Shown here in pieces: positions 46,209 through 57,851 of a stretch of DNA of 64,000 bases. Every line of letters begins with the position of its first letter. The first letter of the stretch is position 1. The stretch is from Dermatemys mawii. Its lineage: Eukaryota > Chordata > Testudines > Dermatemydidae. The notes beneath the pieces were generated by a model. That model was not told the DNA's origin. It searched no databases and saw nothing but the letters and a program-made list of their open reading frames with translations. The position numbers and the translations under genes are program-made. The stretch spans positions 36,896,642 to 36,960,641 of the forward strand of contig ML677335.1 in NCBI GenBank assembly GCA_007922305.1, read 5' to 3'.

Positions 46209-46649
46209 CTTTCCATACCTGACACCAGTTGCAGGAGGACCCACTTGGGGCCATAGGCCCACATTATCTCCCTTTCTTCCTAGTGTTGGGACCATATGCC
46301 CCATCATATCTTTGTTTCAAAAGGCTTTTGAAGCTTAAATCCTTTGAACTGAATATTGAATTATGAAAAGTATGTCTTTGCTTTAAAGACAAGAATGAGA
46401 CATTAATGGCACTCCTACAGAGGTGAGTACAATCACTGATATTAAGATATCTGCTTGCATTTCTGTTTGTAATGTCATGCTCTTTTGGGAGTACATGGTA
46501 TCCAGGGCCATGATGGGCTTCATTCTATACTGTTTAATCAAGGAAATCTCCCATCAACTTAAATGGTGATGAGTAACAATATCAGACGTGGTCTCCCCTG
46601 AGCTGAATACAACATTTACAAACAACTAGGAGCAAGTCATAGAGACAGA
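46209..46649. other. Gene-free stretch
   Basis: No feature was recognised between the solo LTR and the next CR1 copy. Confidence 0.45.
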
Positions 46650-47160
46650 GCTGATAAGGATCTTGAGAGATCATCTAGTCCATCCCCATGCACTTAGGAA
46701 GGACCAAGTATATTCATACCATCCCTGACAGATTGTCCAACCTGTTCTTAAAACCTTCAATGACAGGGATTTCATAACCTTCCTTGAAAGCCTATGCCAG
46801 TGCTTAACTATCCATATAGTTAGGAAAAACTTCCTGAATCTAACAAATTTCCCTTGCTGAAGACTAAGCCAATTACTTCTTGACCTACCCTCAGTGAATA
46901 CGGAGAACAATTGATCACCATCCTCTTTATAACATGTTTTAAAACTTATCAGTTCCGTCTTCATTCTTCTCTTCTCTAGACTAGTTGTGCTCAGTTTTTT
47001 AAAACCATTCTTCAGAGATCAGGTTTTCCAAACCTTTTTCATTTTTGTTGTCCTCCCTCTGAATTCTCCCCAATTTGTCCACATCCTGCCTAAAAGTATG
47101 GCACACAGAACTGGACTCAAATACTTTGGCTGAGGTCACCCCAGTGCAGTAATACATTTT
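46650..47160 (-). mobile_element. CR1 LINE fragment
   Basis: The + strand shows GATCATCTAGTCCATCCCC (46669), then CCTGTTCTTAAAACC (near 46740), TTAGGAAAAACTTCCTGAATC (46821), TTTTTCATTTTTGTTGTCCTC (47033) and ACAGAACTGGACTCAAATAC (near 47105). This is the order of a CR1 3' region read in reverse. It belongs to a different CR1 subfamily from the copy at 40.6 kb. No ORF is left. Confidence 0.78.
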
Positions 47161-48514
47161 AATATAATCTAAAACAGGAAAGATTTCCTAGTTACTTTTC
47201 CCACTGGATGATCTTAAACCAAAAATAACCTTGATTCCAAGAGCAGAGCAAAGGTAGGGAAAATGCACCTGCAGCAGCAAGACAAAGCCTTTTTTCTGGG
47301 ACATGGAACTCTTTCTAATTCAATATGAAGATGCAACCTTTTCTCGTATCACCAAAAAGTTGCCACTCTCTCTAAAACAAACACACACATAATACAGTGG
47401 TGTAAATAGAATGGTCCTCACTAATTTCCAAATTCCTGCCAGCATTGTAAGCAAGCCTGAAAAATAAAAAGCAAGCTTAGAGCAAAAATTGTACTTAGTG
47501 AACAAATGGGCCAGCGCCTCAGCTGGTGTAAATCAGTGTACTGTATACTGTAGAGTAATGATGATTTATGCCAGCTGAGGATTTAACCAATTGATTACAT
47601 ATTTAAGTTGCAATAAGTTAACAGCCTTTTGGGGGAGGTTAGCCATTATAAAAAACAAATAAAAATATCTTGAGAGCTTCGTCCTTACATAGGTGCTATC
47701 ATAGTTTGTCATCAGCTAAACAGTGGCAAGGGGGATGTGGGATTTGTCATTCATGATGTCGACTCCAGAATATGAACTAAAGCACCTGCTGGGTAGTGAT
47801 TCACAATTTTAAAACATCAACTTAATTTTGAACAAAATTCTGCTTTCTGCTCTGCTTGTTGGTTTGAGAGTTCAGTATTCTGCTCTCCCTGAATGAGTCT
47901 CCTATTCTCATTAGCTCCTGGGGCTAATTCACTCCTCAGGAAATAGCTAGAAAACAGAAGGATAAAGTAAAGGAACTTTAATTATTATTAGAAATGTAGC
48001 ATTTCTTGATAATGAGAACTGAGAGCTTAGGAAGCCAATTACATCCTGGTGCAAAGTCCTGCGCAAAGACAAACTATAAATGGCTACTTTATGATCAATA
48101 TGCACATTGAAATTCACTCTCTTGACTTTATTCCCTTTTGAATTTCTACCTATCTCCCTAAACTTTCTAAAATGTTCTCATCTGATTGCCTGTCCCTTTT
48201 TGCATTTCTCCAGGTAATTTTCCTGTTCAGTTAACGGCCATCCAATCTCCTTTGCTATACTTGGGTGATTCATGTATACTATTGACTTGATTCCAGATCA
48301 CATTTCAATTGAACAAGGTTAGAGTAAGTAAGTGGAATTTTAAAGAGGACGTCTCACCAGCCTTCCACAGACTGGTCACTTCTGTGTAGGTGGTTTTTAC
48401 CCTTCTGTACATTATTCCATTGTTGGTGAGAATCAGGACATCTGTTATTACTAATCTCTAGTACAGTAGCAACTAGAGGCCTCAAATGAGACTGATGGCT
48501 CATTGCACTAGGAA
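47161..48514. other. Gene-free stretch
   Basis: No exon or bounded repeat was recognised. Confidence 0.45.
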
Positions 48515-48725
48515 CTGCTCTAACACTGTACAAATCATGACCTGAAAAGCTCATAGACATCCTGTCTGAAAATCCAAATAGACAAACAGACAAAGAGTTC
48601 CACAAGGTATAGAGAGGGGAAATGACTTGCCCTGGGTGACATAGCAAGCCAGTTACAAAACTAGGAATAGTATCCAGGTCTTCTGAATCCTGATCCAGTG
48701 CACTATCTACTAGACCATGCTGCCT
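48515..48725 (-). repeat. MIR-like SINE
   Basis: The + strand holds GGGGAAATGACTTGCCCTGG, then TCCAGGTCTTCTGAATCC and CACTATCTACTAGACCATGC, the reverse of the MIR tRNA-like head and core. The preceding CACTGTACAAATCATGACC is the usual tail of reptile copies. Confidence 0.62.
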
Positions 48726-48789
48726 GCTTAGAGGTAGGAAGCCTAGAGCTGGATATTGAGTGAAGTCTTATAGATCAGGATATTCAGTG

Positions 48790-49000
48790 GAGGAACAATG
48801 GGCTTGTGGCGAAGGCACTTGACATGGAGTCTGGAGATTTGTTTCACAGACAGTATGCAAATCATTTAACCTCTTACAGTTCCCCTCACCCTCACCCCCA
48901 GCCCCATGCACCCACCTCACAGTGGTTGGGCAAGGTTAACCAAATGTATGATGAGTATTTTAGGACCCTGGTGTGGAAGGTGATGCAAGTTTAAAATGTT
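48790..49000 (+). repeat. MIR-like SINE
   Basis: The head GGCGAAGGCACTTGACATGG and AGTCTGGAGATTTG, then AAATCATTTAACCTCTTACA and CCCACCTCACAGTGGTTG, match the MIR order on +. It lies head to head with the - strand copy at 48515-48725. Confidence 0.62.
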
Positions 49001-49439
49001 ATGATATTGTTCAAAAGCAGTTTGTTTATCAGCAGTCAGTGATAGGTAGGTGACTTCCGCACCTACAACTAACAATACCTGTTAGAACACAAGAGTTTAA
49101 GTTCGAGGGCCATATTTAGAAGAGCAGCACAGGCACTCAAACAATAATGGAATCCTTTTTGGTTATGCTGTGTATGGGGCAAAAAGGTCAGTTCCTCTTC
49201 CTACCTATAGGCTAAAAATGAGCACAAAAATCTCCAGATGTCAAAATAATGTTTTGGTTTTGCTACTACTTTGAATGCTAGTTTATAATTCATCTTACTA
49301 GAATGTTGCTGTGATTTTGTTCATTAATAATCCACGTGTGCACTAAATGGTTTTGGTGCATTACACAAGCATTATCACATTCTACCTTGCCCTCAGATTT
49401 TTGAGCAGTAATGGGATTTAAACTTATCACTTCCATAAT

Positions 49440-49605
49440 ATTTTTCATCACATATAAGTCACAAAGTGCTTTTCAGGTAGGCAAGGATCAGTTACCCAAA
49501 CTACAGATGGAGACACAGAGGCACAGTGAAGTGAAGGGACTTGAATCAGTGGTAAGAGAACCAAGGTTGCATGATTCCTCCTCTGTTGCCCTGTTCACTG
49601 GACCA
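49440..49605 (-). repeat. MIR-like SINE
   Basis: The + strand shows ACAGATGGAGACACAGAGGC, GTGAAGGGACTTGAATCAG and GTTCACTGGACC in the reverse-MIR order. Confidence 0.55.
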
Positions 49606-49926
49606 CAATTCACAAGGCTTGCCTGGGGTGGGAGGAGGAAAAAGGGTTCTCTCTGCATGAAATAATACTTCCAGCCAGACCTCAGAAATTATAGTTTCCC
49701 TTTCATTCATCTTGTTCTTGCAGGAGTAACTCACACTCCTATGCCCAGATGTGATCAAGAGCCTCCAAAGATTAACACTACAATACTGCTGTACTGGCTC
49801 ATTGGTCCAATCCAATGGGCCTCCCAGGAATGAGCCTGTCACTGAAGCAAACAACCTGGGTCATTTCAAACAGGCAGTGTAGTTACTGATTGGCACAGGA
49901 ACATAATAAAACAAAGGCCATCCCCA
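49606..49926. other. Gene-free stretch left of the PLE
   Basis: There is no clear feature here. The upstream end of the PLE may extend into it but cannot be recognised. Confidence 0.4.
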
Positions 49927-50511
49927 GTGCAAAAGGAGTATAGTCCATTGATATTAAGAAAAACAAACAAAAGCCCCATCCCTTGCTTGAGAGGGAAAAC
50001 AGAGGAACCAATTTTGTCCTCGGATAACTTAGGTTTACTTAATTTAGGTTTATCCAACCTGAAACCAATACTCACCAGCAACCACACACCACACAACAAA
50101 AACACTAACCCAGGTACCTATCTTTGTAATAAAGCCTGATGCCAACTCTGTCCTCATATCCATTCAACTGACACCATCATAGGACCTAATCACATCAGCT
50201 GCACCATCAGAGGCTCATTCACCTGTACATCGACCAATGTGATATATGCCATCATGTGCCAACAATGCCCCTCTGCTATGTACATTGGCCAAACCGGACA
50301 GTCTCTACGCAAAAGAATAAATGGACACAAATCTGACATCAGGAATCATAACATTCAAAAACCAGTAGGAGAACACTTCAACCTCTCTGACCATTCTATT
50401 ACAGACTTGAAGGTATCAATTTAAAACAGAAAAACTTCCCAAACAGACTCCAACGAGAAGCTGAAGAACTGGAATTAATTTTCAGATTGGACACTATCAA
50501 CCAAGGATTGT
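49927..50511 (+). pseudogene. PLE GIY-YIG endonuclease fragment
   Basis: One frame runs from 49927 to 50424 with a single internal TGA (50137-50139). It passes through a Cys-containing linker (NHISC...SFTC) into VIYAIMCQQCPSAMYIGQTG (from 50239). RKRINGHKSDI and PVGEHFNLSDHS follow, the conserved series of PLE endonucleases. The GIY-YIG signature is present as IYA...YIG, with the Arg and His of the RKRINGH segment in place. After LKVSI a one-base frameshift (near 50418) leads into NRLQREAEELELIFRLDTIN, the usual end of the protein, which stops at 50509-50511. PLE endonucleases nick target DNA for primed reverse transcription. This copy is inactive but unusually legible. Confidence 0.78.
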
Positions 50512-50737
50512 GAATGGTTCTCTCATTACGTTAACTGATTGCATTTCCCTAGTTAATTTCCCTTCAAAAGTTCTTATCACCTGTCAGACAGAAATCAACT
50601 ATAAAAGGTTTTTTTTTCTCCTGCTGATAATGGCCCATCCAAATTAAACAGCCTCTTAGAATCGGTATGGTAATATACAACTTTTTTTTGCTTTCTGTGT
50701 ATATAACTACATCTTACTTCTGTTCCATTCTATGCAT

Positions 50738-50775
50738 CCAAAGAAGTGGGCTATAGCCCACGAAAGCTTATGCTG
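50738..50775 (+). ncRNA. Degenerate hammerhead-ribozyme-like motif in the PLE tail
   Basis: The layout is the core CCAAAGA (50738-50744, where the active consensus is CUGANGA), stem II GTGGGC-TATA-GCCCAC (50746-50761), GAAA (50762-50765), and a minimal stem III AGC-TTAT-GCT (50765-50774). The nucleotide at the expected cleavage position is G (50775). Two core changes (U to C, G to A) and the G at the cleavage site predict loss of activity. PLEs are known to carry hammerheads; this one is a fossil. Confidence 0.6.
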
Positions 50776-50822
50776 AAATAAACTGGTTAGTCTCTAAAAT
50801 GACACAAGTATTCCTCATCTTA

Positions 50823-51718
50823 TTTAGGTTTACTTAGACTCTTTTCTAATTTAATTCCTGATGAGCTCCCTTGCCAATCCTAAAGTTCAAAAACTAGCAG
50901 CTCAAGAGTGCCTCAAGTCTTATGAATACAGCAGCTCAGACTAGTCCTTCTGCAAGGCTTTGGACTTCAATAGACAAAAGTATGAATTGAAAGATATTTA
51001 ATTTAATTTATTCCTATTTCCTAATCGGCATAGCAGGATCCCTCATTTCAGCATTGGCAGCGTGGGTAGTCTCTGTGGGAGGGAAGTTGTTTCTCTTCCA
51101 TTGCCCTCCTGAAATCTATTAACCCTTTCCTTCCTGGCCAGGGGTGGATGTATATTACAACTGGAGAAACAACAGATTTTTGTGCTTGTTGGTCATTTCA
51201 GTAAAAAAAAAAAAATACATTCAGATTTAACTGAACCCAATCATTTTTTCTATTTGAATGGATTGAAAAGTCTAAAAAAATTGTTTAGGTAGAACAAAAC
51301 ATTTTGTTTGATGGGATAGAAAAAGTCTCATTTCATTTTGAATATTTTTAAATATTTTTTAATATTTTTGAAATAAAATTAAAAGAAATTTTGAAATGAA
51401 AGTTCTTTTGAAGTGAAAAAAAAATCAACATTTTTGTTTCAAGAGAGTCAAATTTTGCCCAGTTCTGGAATTACCTCCTCAGAGATGCATGCTGATAGAC
51501 AAGATTCCAATAAAATAGCATGGCTGTGTTGATAATCAAGATTGTATGGGTATATTCAGTGGCATCACTGATTTACTTCCTTTGCCTTTTCCTTTGCCTT
51601 TAGAAGAAATTGACTCAGGTCCACAATTAGTAAATTCACATAAAAACAAGTACACATTGAAATGTGATTATTCAAAAGAGGAAGGATTGGATATACAGGT
51701 ATAGTCATGTCTACTAAT
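50823..51718. other. Gene-free AT-rich stretch
   Basis: It contains AT-rich low-complexity sequence (about 51200-51430, many AAATATTTTT/TTTTGAAAT strings). No gene is seen. Confidence 0.45.
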
Positions 51719-51809
51719 CATGTCCTGACAAAATGGTCTGCCTACACCACAGCATCAGACAAATGTCAGGGGATAAACTGATGAACAATTATTTTGGAAC
51801 TGTTTTTAT
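51719..51809 (+). repeat. 91-bp direct repeat, copy 1
   Basis: It starts CATGTCCTGACAAAATGG and ends GAACTGTTTTTAT. It is about 96% identical to copy 2, which lies 782 bp away in the same orientation. It has no coding capacity. Confidence 0.92.
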
Positions 51810-52500
51810 AAGTGCCATATAACCAAATAAACTATCATGTAAATGACTCTTTCCAATTCAATAATCACTTTAAAACTCACTTTTCTTACCACTTATCCTG
51901 TGCCTAGTTCTGTTGCACATATCTGGAAGAAGTGCACCTAATCATTTATTACTGAATGCATATAGCCATATTTAAAACACACAAAAACTTAAGGGCTAGC
52001 TTTGGATGTAGAGGCTACTGAGGACATAAACAGCTTGTTTATTAAACTCAAAAAACATGAGAGAAGTGTGCATAAGACCCCCATACATAAAGAAAAGTAT
52101 CCATTAGTGGCAGATGACAATACTATTTCAAAATCAATTCCTTTGTGCTTGCACATTATTTCATTGAGCCTGTAACATTTTATCATCAAATGTATGCTAG
52201 TGAGGGGGTCTCTTAAATGTGCTGGACTCACACCCTTTAATATCTTTCTTCTTGATAGCAGTTTTGTTGAGTTCTGTACTCCCCTCCAACCTTACTGTCG
52301 CGCTCTTTCTCTCAACGTATAAACCTGCATTTCAGTAATAAAATATTCATTTTAAATGAAAAATTGCCTCATAATAAAGCAGGCGTTAGCCACATCAAAA
52401 AAAAAATCAATTAGTCACTGGGGATTTTTATTAGTCAATCATGTATGTAATTAAAACCATTGATTGATAGCAGACAACACTACCACAAAGTTCTTTTTCT
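51810..52500. other. Spacer between the two 91-bp repeats
   Basis: AT-rich sequence with no recognisable gene, no splice-bounded exon and no sign of primer-binding or polypurine sites. Confidence 0.45.
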
Positions 52501-52591
52501 CATGTCTTGACAAAATGGTCTGCCTACACCACAGCATCAGATAAATGTCAGGAGATAAACTGATGAACAATTATTTTGGAACTGCTTTTTA
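52501..52591 (+). repeat. 91-bp direct repeat, copy 2
   Basis: It starts CATGTCTTGACAAAATGG. It differs from copy 1 by three transitions and a one-base indel near the end. The similarity stops abruptly on both sides. Confidence 0.92.
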
Positions 52592-55500
52592 TTCAGTTAA
52601 TAGTGGCTTTTTCCCAATGTAGCAGTTTTGGGTCTGAGACATTTATAAATGATCTATGTTGGCCACAAATAAAAATCTATATTTTCACCTTTACTTCCCT
52701 CCCCTCACACTGTAGATCCAATGTATTTGAGCACTCCTGGATTATCACTATTAACCTGTAAGAAATTCCAGTGAATGGATCCTGTGTAATAGAAAATGAC
52801 CTCAAACAATTAATATGTTTGAAGTGGTTTTATCTGATTTTAGGCCAAGACAGATAAATCATCATTCCAACTTTCCCCTTCCTGGCAGTGCACTTAGACA
52901 TGCTGGGTCTTAAAATGACGACATCACCATCCCATGATCCTTTGTTTTAAGTAATTAAAGTAATAATGTTTCTTTACTCATGCAATAGCAGTCAAGCAGG
53001 CTTGCTCATAAGCAACCTCACTCAGGGATAGTGCCTCAGGTGAATCAAGGGAGCAGAGGACACAATGGATTGTGATTCACCATTGGTTTCAAGTGAATTT
53101 ATTGCTTTTGAAAGGATACTGAATGTTGACATGTATGGAGACTGAACTCTCTTATTAATCCATATAGATGCTCCATGATCAGCAGTTCTGCTAGCATTCC
53201 TGCCAATATACAGTACCTATCTACATCCTGCCAAGGCAGGAGGAAAAGGATAGTTCAATCTCTCTGCCCATTTCATACTTCATCTCTTCTGCTGAGAAAA
53301 CCAACAAGGACATCAAGCAGTGACAACTGTGATTTTATTATGTGAATAACTGCACTGGGAACTGGTCTTAGAGTCCAGCCCATTCGACAAAGGCTACGAA
53401 GCCATCAGATGAGTGTTTTGATTCACTATCAAACTGAAGTTGATCTGAATCAGTGATCTAGACAGTATATCCCAATAGTACTGCTCGCAATATATATATA
53501 GCGCAGTTCGAAAAAATCTTTTGTCAATTTCATATTGTTTTAACAATATAATCCATTTAAAAAATAGCAGTAGCAGTGAATCTTCTAAAAATGTATTACC
53601 TTTTTTCTGTTCAGTAAAAATACCATACTAGAGGATAAGGCAGTTGGCCAAGGCATTGTTCATTTGCTGCTGCAGCAACCTGTACAAAGGACTCTAATGC
53701 CACTATAATTTACTTGCTCACCAGTTCCATACCATTCACCTTTATCCTCATTCTGCAAACTGCTCTGTGTGGGCAGTGGAGCCCTCTGGAGTCCCAGTGG
53801 AGCTGTAGTAACTTGTAAGATCAGAGTGTTACTCTCTTTGCTGCAGCTCTGTTTACACTTCAGTTTGTGTTGAAATCTCTCATTGCTGCACCACCCCGAT
53901 GCAGCTCTATTAGAGGTAGCAATAGTGAATTTGGTAGTGAAGACAAAGCTCAAGTGGCTGGTGGCTTTTTACCTGTGTTATTTAGACCTGCTCTGAGTAG
54001 GGTTAGGTGACAGTAGTAAGAATGCCCAGAAGTCACAGGAGGCCTGGCTACACTAACACACCACCCCACCACCAGCAGTGTGGAAATAGTGGGAGTTAAA
54101 AATGGGAGGGGAGCCTAGACACAGCCCACATGGTGTATAAGTGAGACACTGTCAGGATAAAAATCATCTGTTCAAAAAATTGTTCCTTACCTGATGATGT
54201 ATTCTCAAAGCAGCAGGGAATTTCAGGTTCCAGTAAATATTTTTATCTAATTAGCACATCTACTATTTAATGGGATACACTTGGATTCCATGTCCTAGAG
54301 AATCGCTGGGGGTTAGATCGTCAGCTGTGGTGTATCAGAATGGTGCCATGCACTTCATCGGCTATGCTGATTTATGCCAGCTGTGGAACTGACCCCTCAT
54401 GTCTTCACATCTATCTAACCTACTTCCTCCTGCCTCTACACTTCCTGAGTCCACAAGATGGCACTATTCCACACCTGTGTTATTATGCGTTTACAGTATT
54501 GCTTACTGAAAAGAGTGGGAAACCGTAACTTACTTTTCAAGGTCGTACATTGATTTAATTCAGCTTCACTCCATTTAGACAATGAAAGTAGATGCCAACC
54601 TCAGAGGACAGGCAGGATGTGCATCCAAAAACATCGATCCAGCTTTTGGATACACATTTTTGAATGCACATTCAAACTCTGTGGTCCGTGGAAGTTGCCA
54701 AACACAAACTTCTCTGTTTTTTCCTGCCCTTAGCTGAAAATGTTAACTATAGTTTAGAGACCTTCAAAAACAAACAGGCAACCCCACTCCCGCAAAAACA
54801 AAAAACCCAATCAAAAAACAAACAGATGCTGTTCCACTTTCTGAAATTTGAAGACGTCCATCTGGACACTTTCTGGTCACACAGTCTTTGCGGACTGGTC
54901 ATGATCCTGCCATCCTTATTTATTTTGCAGATGCATAAAAGCAAATTTGTGGCTAAAGTATTTTAAGAGCAAAAAATAATTAAGTGATATACAAGAATTA
55001 AATAGCAGAAAAAAATCCCATTTTTTCAGATAGGAGTATGTACTGCAGTATTATCATACGAACAATATTTATCCATGGGGAGAAAGGGTCATTTGGGATT
55101 AAGGTGATCATAATGAGAATTTTAATGGCAGGTATTAATTACTAGATGCCTTTCATTGTTGATATCCAATGCTCACTAGAAAATGGAGTATTTTCATAGA
55201 TGGTTATACTTCCTGAATAGATGGAGAAAAAGTTTGGCTCAAGAATATTATACTATTGCTTTGCAATAACAGAGATTCCATTATTTATCTTGTGCACATT
55301 ATGCTTTTAAAAAACCCCCACCTTTTCCAACATTTGCAATATTTCAAATTAGACAGTTATTTTCTTTTGCCATCATGGTTAATGATCTGGTTCTTGCATT
55401 TATCTAGCCCAGCTACCCAGTAACACACATTATAAGAGAAGCCTAATTTTGTGGGCCTTAGTTGTGGGCCTCAGAGTGAGATCATGGCTGTAGGAAGCAC

Positions 55501-57785
55501 ATGCATAGATCATATTTAATATATATTTTCCTAATTATAATCCCAGTCCATTTTCTCTCTGTATGAGAGGGACATGAATAAAAAGATGGGTTGATATTTC
55601 TTTGCTTCAACGTTCAGTTACAGATCTGATTTATTTGTTCAGACTCACTGACATTTCCATGGTCTTTTATTAAAGACCTGATTAACCTGCAGAAAGAGCA
55701 TCATGTTTGTACAAAGCTTACGTGCTCCAAGCTCATTGCATGTCCACATATTGCCTTCTGTTAAGTGAACATTGGTAATGTCAGCATTCCATATCATATA
55801 ACAACGCCTTCAGAGGATTAGTCCTGTCTGTAAACAGTGTAATCTACAAAGTCAAGAAAACTGGATGCAACTAAAATCAAAAAATGTTCCTATCAGCCTT
55901 CAGTCAGCACCAGTATCACTGGTATGTTCTGGGCATGCATGATTCTCCCTGATATACTAGAACTAGTAAGATGATGGAGCTCTCCTGATCATGTGATTTC
56001 CCACTACTAGTGCTCTGCCAGAGGGACAAGTTAAAAGCACTGATGCAGTGCTGGTGTGATGTATAGACATCATCCCTTTACAAAATAAGATCAAAAGTTC
56101 TGTTTTCCAACCTGCACACATGGCAAATTTAGCTTACAATGTCCCTACAGTTTTCAACATATCCACAACATATCACTTTCTAAAAATTTCCCTCTTTCAT
56201 CCATTGCCTGTTTCTCCAGGTTTATCACCTCATTGTCCTATATATGGTCTCATTGTACCTCGTGTAGGGGGAGTGGGGGTGGGCCTGTACTGGATTTGAC
56301 AATGATGAATGTATCAAAGTCAATTACAGTTATGTAAATAATGAAATGGGACTAGGTATTAACCTTAAACCAGAGCAAAGGACTGGTTGAAATTCTTCCT
56401 GAAATCACAAGTGAAATGAAATTTGTTAGCCACATTTCACTCTCATCTCAATTTAATCACCAGAAAGCATGACAAAATCAAAGTGATAAGCAGCAACTTC
56501 TGCTCCAGTTAAAGCTGGGAGTGCAACAGCAAGGAATTCTTAGTTCAAGATGAAGGTATTATCTTAGCATATCCCCAAGTTCAAAATGCAGCTAAAACAA
56601 CATGATCACAATACAAAAGATATTACTCTCCCTCCTCCCCCACAAAAGTGTAATAAACTGATTTTAGTCATGACACAATGAAGGGCCAGAGAAGTCACAA
56701 AAAAGGTGGAAGGGATTAAAACAGGGAATCTGGGCCAACAAAATTATACAGTTACTCAGCCAAATACAGTAGCAAAACTGGACTGATGAAGCTCTCTGTA
56801 TGACCCTTTCCTAGATTTTGTATGGATTGAACCACCACTAATACTCATTACAAAATAGTTCCTTAAATTTTGTAATTAGAGCATTGTGTTTCTCAAAGTT
56901 CTTGGCGTGCATAATACTTTGTGGGAAAAAACATCTTTAAAACATCTGTTATTTCTTAAGGTTTTCAATTTTCTGTAAATGCAGAGGTGCAAATACAATC
57001 AGTATCCAGTAAAGCTCATATCTGCAAATACACAAAATACATATGAGTTTTACACCTCTGTATCCATTTTCACATCTCCATTTATACATGTACAGGGTTA
57101 AATACTCACAATTTTAGCGAGGCATGAAAGGTAAGCTTGGATTTGCATGTCTGAAAATGTGGACTAAAGTAGAGGCTGGAGATTAGATCCTGCATGTGCA
57201 TCCTGTGCAAGCCTTTTTAGTGTATTAAAGAAGGATCTGAGTTAGCTGATCAATAAAATACGTAGATGGATAATAGATAAAGGTGTGTTGTATAGAAACT
57301 AAGAAGCCTGGCAAAGGTTCTAAATGATAGAAACATGAAGTAGAAAAAAAATGTATCATGCCATTCCTATGGTTCCCATGGGCATAACGGTAACATTTGA
57401 AACTTCTTTATATTACCACAATGTATACTACCATATAGTCTGCTATCCTTCCTATTTACTCTATGACCTAGCACCTCAGTTCATCCTCCATCTGAATGAA
57501 GTGCTAACTGAGCCACAGAATGTAGAAGGAGACAGCAGTTTACAGAGGCCAAGATATATACTGACAACAGGAAAATGTTCCAAGCGTGAAGCTTATATGT
57601 ATGGAAAATACTATGGCAGATGGAACAAGGTTTTTTCCAAGGGTCATTGGGCTAGTACCCTCTATTATCCCCCACTGTTTAAGGATTGGTGAATGCAGGA
57701 AGGCTTAGATTTTAACAATATATAGTACCACAAAAGTCAGAGGTGGAAATGATGTATTAGCTCTTTCAGTATATCCCCCTCCAAA
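52592..57785. other. Gene-free stretch
   Basis: In 5.2 kb I find no supported exon, RNA gene or bounded mobile element. Short frames, including one at 57351-57692, have no recognisable domain. A short TA tract is at 53492-53501. Confidence 0.4.
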
Positions 57786-57789
57786 TGCA

Positions 57790-57851
57790 GGATCGAGGCT
57801 GCATCAGATATTAAACTGATACTAAACTTGATCTTAGACAAAAGGGCACTT
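57790..57851 (-). pseudogene. U2 snRNA pseudogene, 5' part
   Basis: On the - strand CCCTTTTGTCTAAGATCAAG, then TTTAGTAT, then CAGTTTAATATCTGATGC matches the 5' region of U2 snRNA, including the branch-site recognition region. It carries substitutions and a 10-nt deletion, CTGTTCTTAT between AGTAT and CAGTTT. Only about 60 nt can be aligned; the rest of U2 and its promoter are not visible. It is a dispersed, truncated copy, not a functional gene. Confidence 0.7.

Larger units (their letters stand above)
49927..50822 (+). mobile_element. Penelope-like element, 3' part
   Basis: The region contains the C-terminal GIY-YIG endonuclease of a PLE, its non-coding tail and a hammerhead-like motif. The reverse transcriptase is missing (5' truncation). 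The tail includes GAAATAAACTGGTTAGTCTC and ACACAAGTATTCCTC, a widely dispersed reptile PLE 3' end. Exact boundaries are uncertain on the left. Confidence 0.8.

Noticed and set aside
49440..49605. Possible tRNA-derived gene in the MIR-like sequence
   Set aside because: No A/B box pair with cloverleaf pairing is intact, so it is a SINE remnant, not a tRNA gene.
50738..50775. An active ribozyme call
   Set aside because: Core positions 4 and 5 and the cleavage base are mutated, so only a degenerate motif is claimed.
57351..57692. 113-codon open frame on +
   Set aside because: No domain, no splice context, composition like its surroundings, and no family resemblance. Frames of this length are expected by chance over 64 kb.
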